Positions 23,052-24,510 of a stretch of DNA of 24,510 bases are shown in pieces. Source of the DNA: an uncultured Sutterella sp. (GTDB lineage Bacteria; Pseudomonadota; Gammaproteobacteria; Burkholderiales; Burkholderiaceae_F); NCBI GenBank assembly GCA_900546995.1, contig URFF01000018.1, positions 1 to 24,510 on the forward strand. The letters are read 5' to 3'. The notes beneath the pieces were generated by a model, which did no database searches, was not told the DNA's origin, and saw only the letters and a list, made by a program, of their open reading frames with translations. Made by a program: the position numbers and the translations under genes. Every line of letters begins with the position of its first letter. The stretch's first letter is position 1.

Positions 23052-24510
23052 TTAAAACACATAACGCAAACCGGCATTGACAAGCCAAGACTTATCCAAA
23101 TCATTTCCAAAGCGATATTCAACGTCAGCGTATGCATATGCATCCTTGCCTAGTTGACTTTGAAAACCTGCGCCAATATCAGACCACATACCTTTATTTT
23201 GAATATCAATACTGTCCCCATTTACTCCAGTAGTAACGTCCTTAACATGAATCTTTTGTTCACCTAAAAATTCACGGAATACATCAGCCTTAACATACAT
23301 CATATGATTTTGTTCTTTACCGTACAGACGACCGATACGAACGCCCATACGCCCAATTACAGAATGAATACCATCCTGATCTATTTCTGTACCTTGATTA
23401 GTTTTGTATTGGGCATCAGTCACATACGTATATTGCAACTGAATACTAGGCTCAATAAATAACTCAGTATTAGGGTTTCGTAATTTTTGACCAAGCTCTA
23501 CGGAAAGCGCCCAAATGTTATTATCATAATCAGCTTTAACGTTTCCTCCTGAGCCATTGATAATATTAAAATTATTAGCCAGACGCCCCCATTTGCCGAC
23601 AGCGTCAATATAGAAATCACTATCAGCAAACCAAGTTGTATAAGCAGTCATTCCAAAACGATCGGTGTTTCCTTGGCTAGACATACCGCTGTAATCCAAA
23701 TCGGTATCCAGGTAATCAAAAGCAAGACCGACAAGCTGACGACCTCCTCCATAACGGAAGGCATGATCATAGCCAACTTGGTATGTTACGTTATCGCTCT
23801 TAAAATCTCCTTCATTGGTATCCGTTCCCAAACGACTTTGACGGTATCGAATCCACAAACCGTCCCCATCGTCATTTGCATATCGGGCATCTCCCAGTCG
23901 ATTCGTTAGGCGATCTATTTCTACAGCGGTCCAATAAGTTCCTCTTGCGGTGGCAATCATCGCCTTACCTGCATCAGATAAACTGCTGCCCGGATCAGTA
24001 GGATCTGGATTATCTGGGTCAATAGGTTCTTCAGGATCAATTTCTGAAGATGATTCGACGCTAATCAACCAGTTGCTACCACCGTTTTTGAACATTTCAT
24101 CAACAGCGTTTTGACCAGGTTTAAAGGTCCCTTTGCCATCTCCCTCACCGTTGTACTTGATATTGTCAACGTCGTCAGATTGATAATCTTCCACTTTGAC
24201 GCTGAGTGTACGGTTAAATGCGCCTTGATCAGTCATTTTAAGTTGTAGATGTTTTGTTGAATCAACATGACTGGTTGTGGCAAAACGGACACCATCAAGC
24301 TCCTCAAAACTTTGGACATCATGCCCCAAAACTACTTCAACTTGATTTTGAGCATCATCATCCATATTGACTATGTAAAGCATATCGGAAGTAAGTTGAC
24401 CATTTGTACCAACATTATTGGGATTGCCCAACGCCATCTTAAAAATTCCGTTACTGCCGTGGAGCTTATCGATTACCAGAGAAGAATTATCTGTTTGAGA
24501 CAAATCAACA
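23052..24510 (-). CDS. Autotransporter, C-terminal part (runs off right edge)
   Basis: The minus-strand frame is open to the window edge, so the passenger and signal peptide lie outside. What remains begins with SSLVIDKLHGSNGIFKMALG and LTSDMLYIVN, the end of a pertactin-like beta-helix with its autochaperone-like segment. An Asp-Pro linker follows (EIDPEEPIDPDNPDPTDPG, about 155-175 residues into the visible part). The last 290 or so residues are an autotransporter beta-barrel (DGLWIRYRQSRLG, YQVGYDHAF, FIEPSIQLQYTY) ending VNAGLRYVF with a terminal Phe. It is homologous to, but clearly diverged from, the barrel of the other autotransporter in this window. The passenger function cannot be judged. 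Confidence 0.9.
   Translation of the reverse strand, partial: VDLSQTDNSSLVIDKLHGSNGIFKMALGNPNNVGTNGQLTSDMLYIVNMDDDAQNQVEVVLGHDVQSFEELDGVRFATTSHVDSTKHLQLKMTDQGAFNRTLSVKVEDYQSDDVDNIKYNGEGDGKGTFKPGQNAVDEMFKNGGSNWLISVESSSEIDPEEPIDPDNPDPTDPGSSLSDAGKAMIATARGTYWTAVEIDRLTNRLGDARYANDDGDGLWIRYRQSRLGTDTNEGDFKSDNVTYQVGYDHAFRYGGGRQLVGLAFDYLDTDLDYSGMSSQGNTDRFGMTAYTTWFADSDFYIDAVGKWGRLANNFNIINGSGGNVKADYDNNIWALSVELGQKLRNPNTELFIEPSIQLQYTYVTDAQYKTNQGTEIDQDGIHSVIGRMGVRIGRLYGKEQNHMMYVKADVFREFLGEQKIHVKDVTTGVNGDSIDIQNKGMWSDIGAGFQSQLGKDAYAYADVEYRFGNDLDKSWLVNAGLRYVF

Noticed and set aside
1..24510. CRISPR array, tRNA or rRNA genes, insertion sequences
   Set aside because: No regularly spaced repeats of CRISPR form, no recognisable tRNA or rRNA sequence and no transposase were found on reading both strands.

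Overview
The window looks like a chromosomal segment of a Gram-negative proteobacterium. Two type V autotransporter genes, an HlyD/ABC-2 tripartite exporter, DarP and a UmuC with a DUF4113-like tail all point that way. Autotransporters next to many amidohydrolases and M20 peptidases, few sugar genes and mid-range GC suggest a gut betaproteobacterium of the Sutterellaceae type. The genus-level guess is inference only; there is no rRNA or other marker.

Region 1 (1-4143) is AT-richer and accessory in character. It holds the first part of a type I restriction specificity gene (hsdS, running off the left edge), a divergent tyrosine recombinase, a DUF4143-type AAA ATPase, a small P-loop kinase-like protein, and an unlisted 58-codon membrane microprotein. 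Region 2 (4485-5312) is the wreck of an adenine deaminase gene with a frameshift and a large internal deletion, followed by a 15-bp tandem repeat ending in a 31-bp palindrome.

Region 3 (5313-9126) is a peptide or amide catabolism cluster. An M20 peptidase and a LysR regulator lie on the minus strand, divergent from an AbgA-like M20 amidohydrolase, with a T-N11-A box over the candidate promoter between them. Region 4 (9125-12066) has an orphan umuC-type polymerase and a darP plus 2-hydroxyacid dehydrogenase operon.

Region 5 (12059-17692) is a compact ybhG-ybhF-ybhS-ybhR efflux operon, with its TetR/CecR-like regulator as the last, overlapping gene. A sigma70 promoter upstream of ybhG is overlapped by a perfect 9-bp-arm palindrome, giving a plausible autoregulated drug or cation exporter.

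Region 6 (17761-24510) is surface biology. It contains an autotransporter of about 1,100 residues, a dihydroorotase/hydantoinase-like amidohydrolase, and the C-terminal part of a second autotransporter that runs off the right edge. The most interesting signal is in the first autotransporter. Its only good start codon and Shine-Dalgarno lie upstream of a run of seven C residues, and the ATG is out of frame with the rest of the gene. Eight (or five) C residues would restore a complete Sec signal peptide. This looks like a slipped-strand ON/OFF phase switch caught in the OFF state, although a homopolymer sequencing error would look the same.
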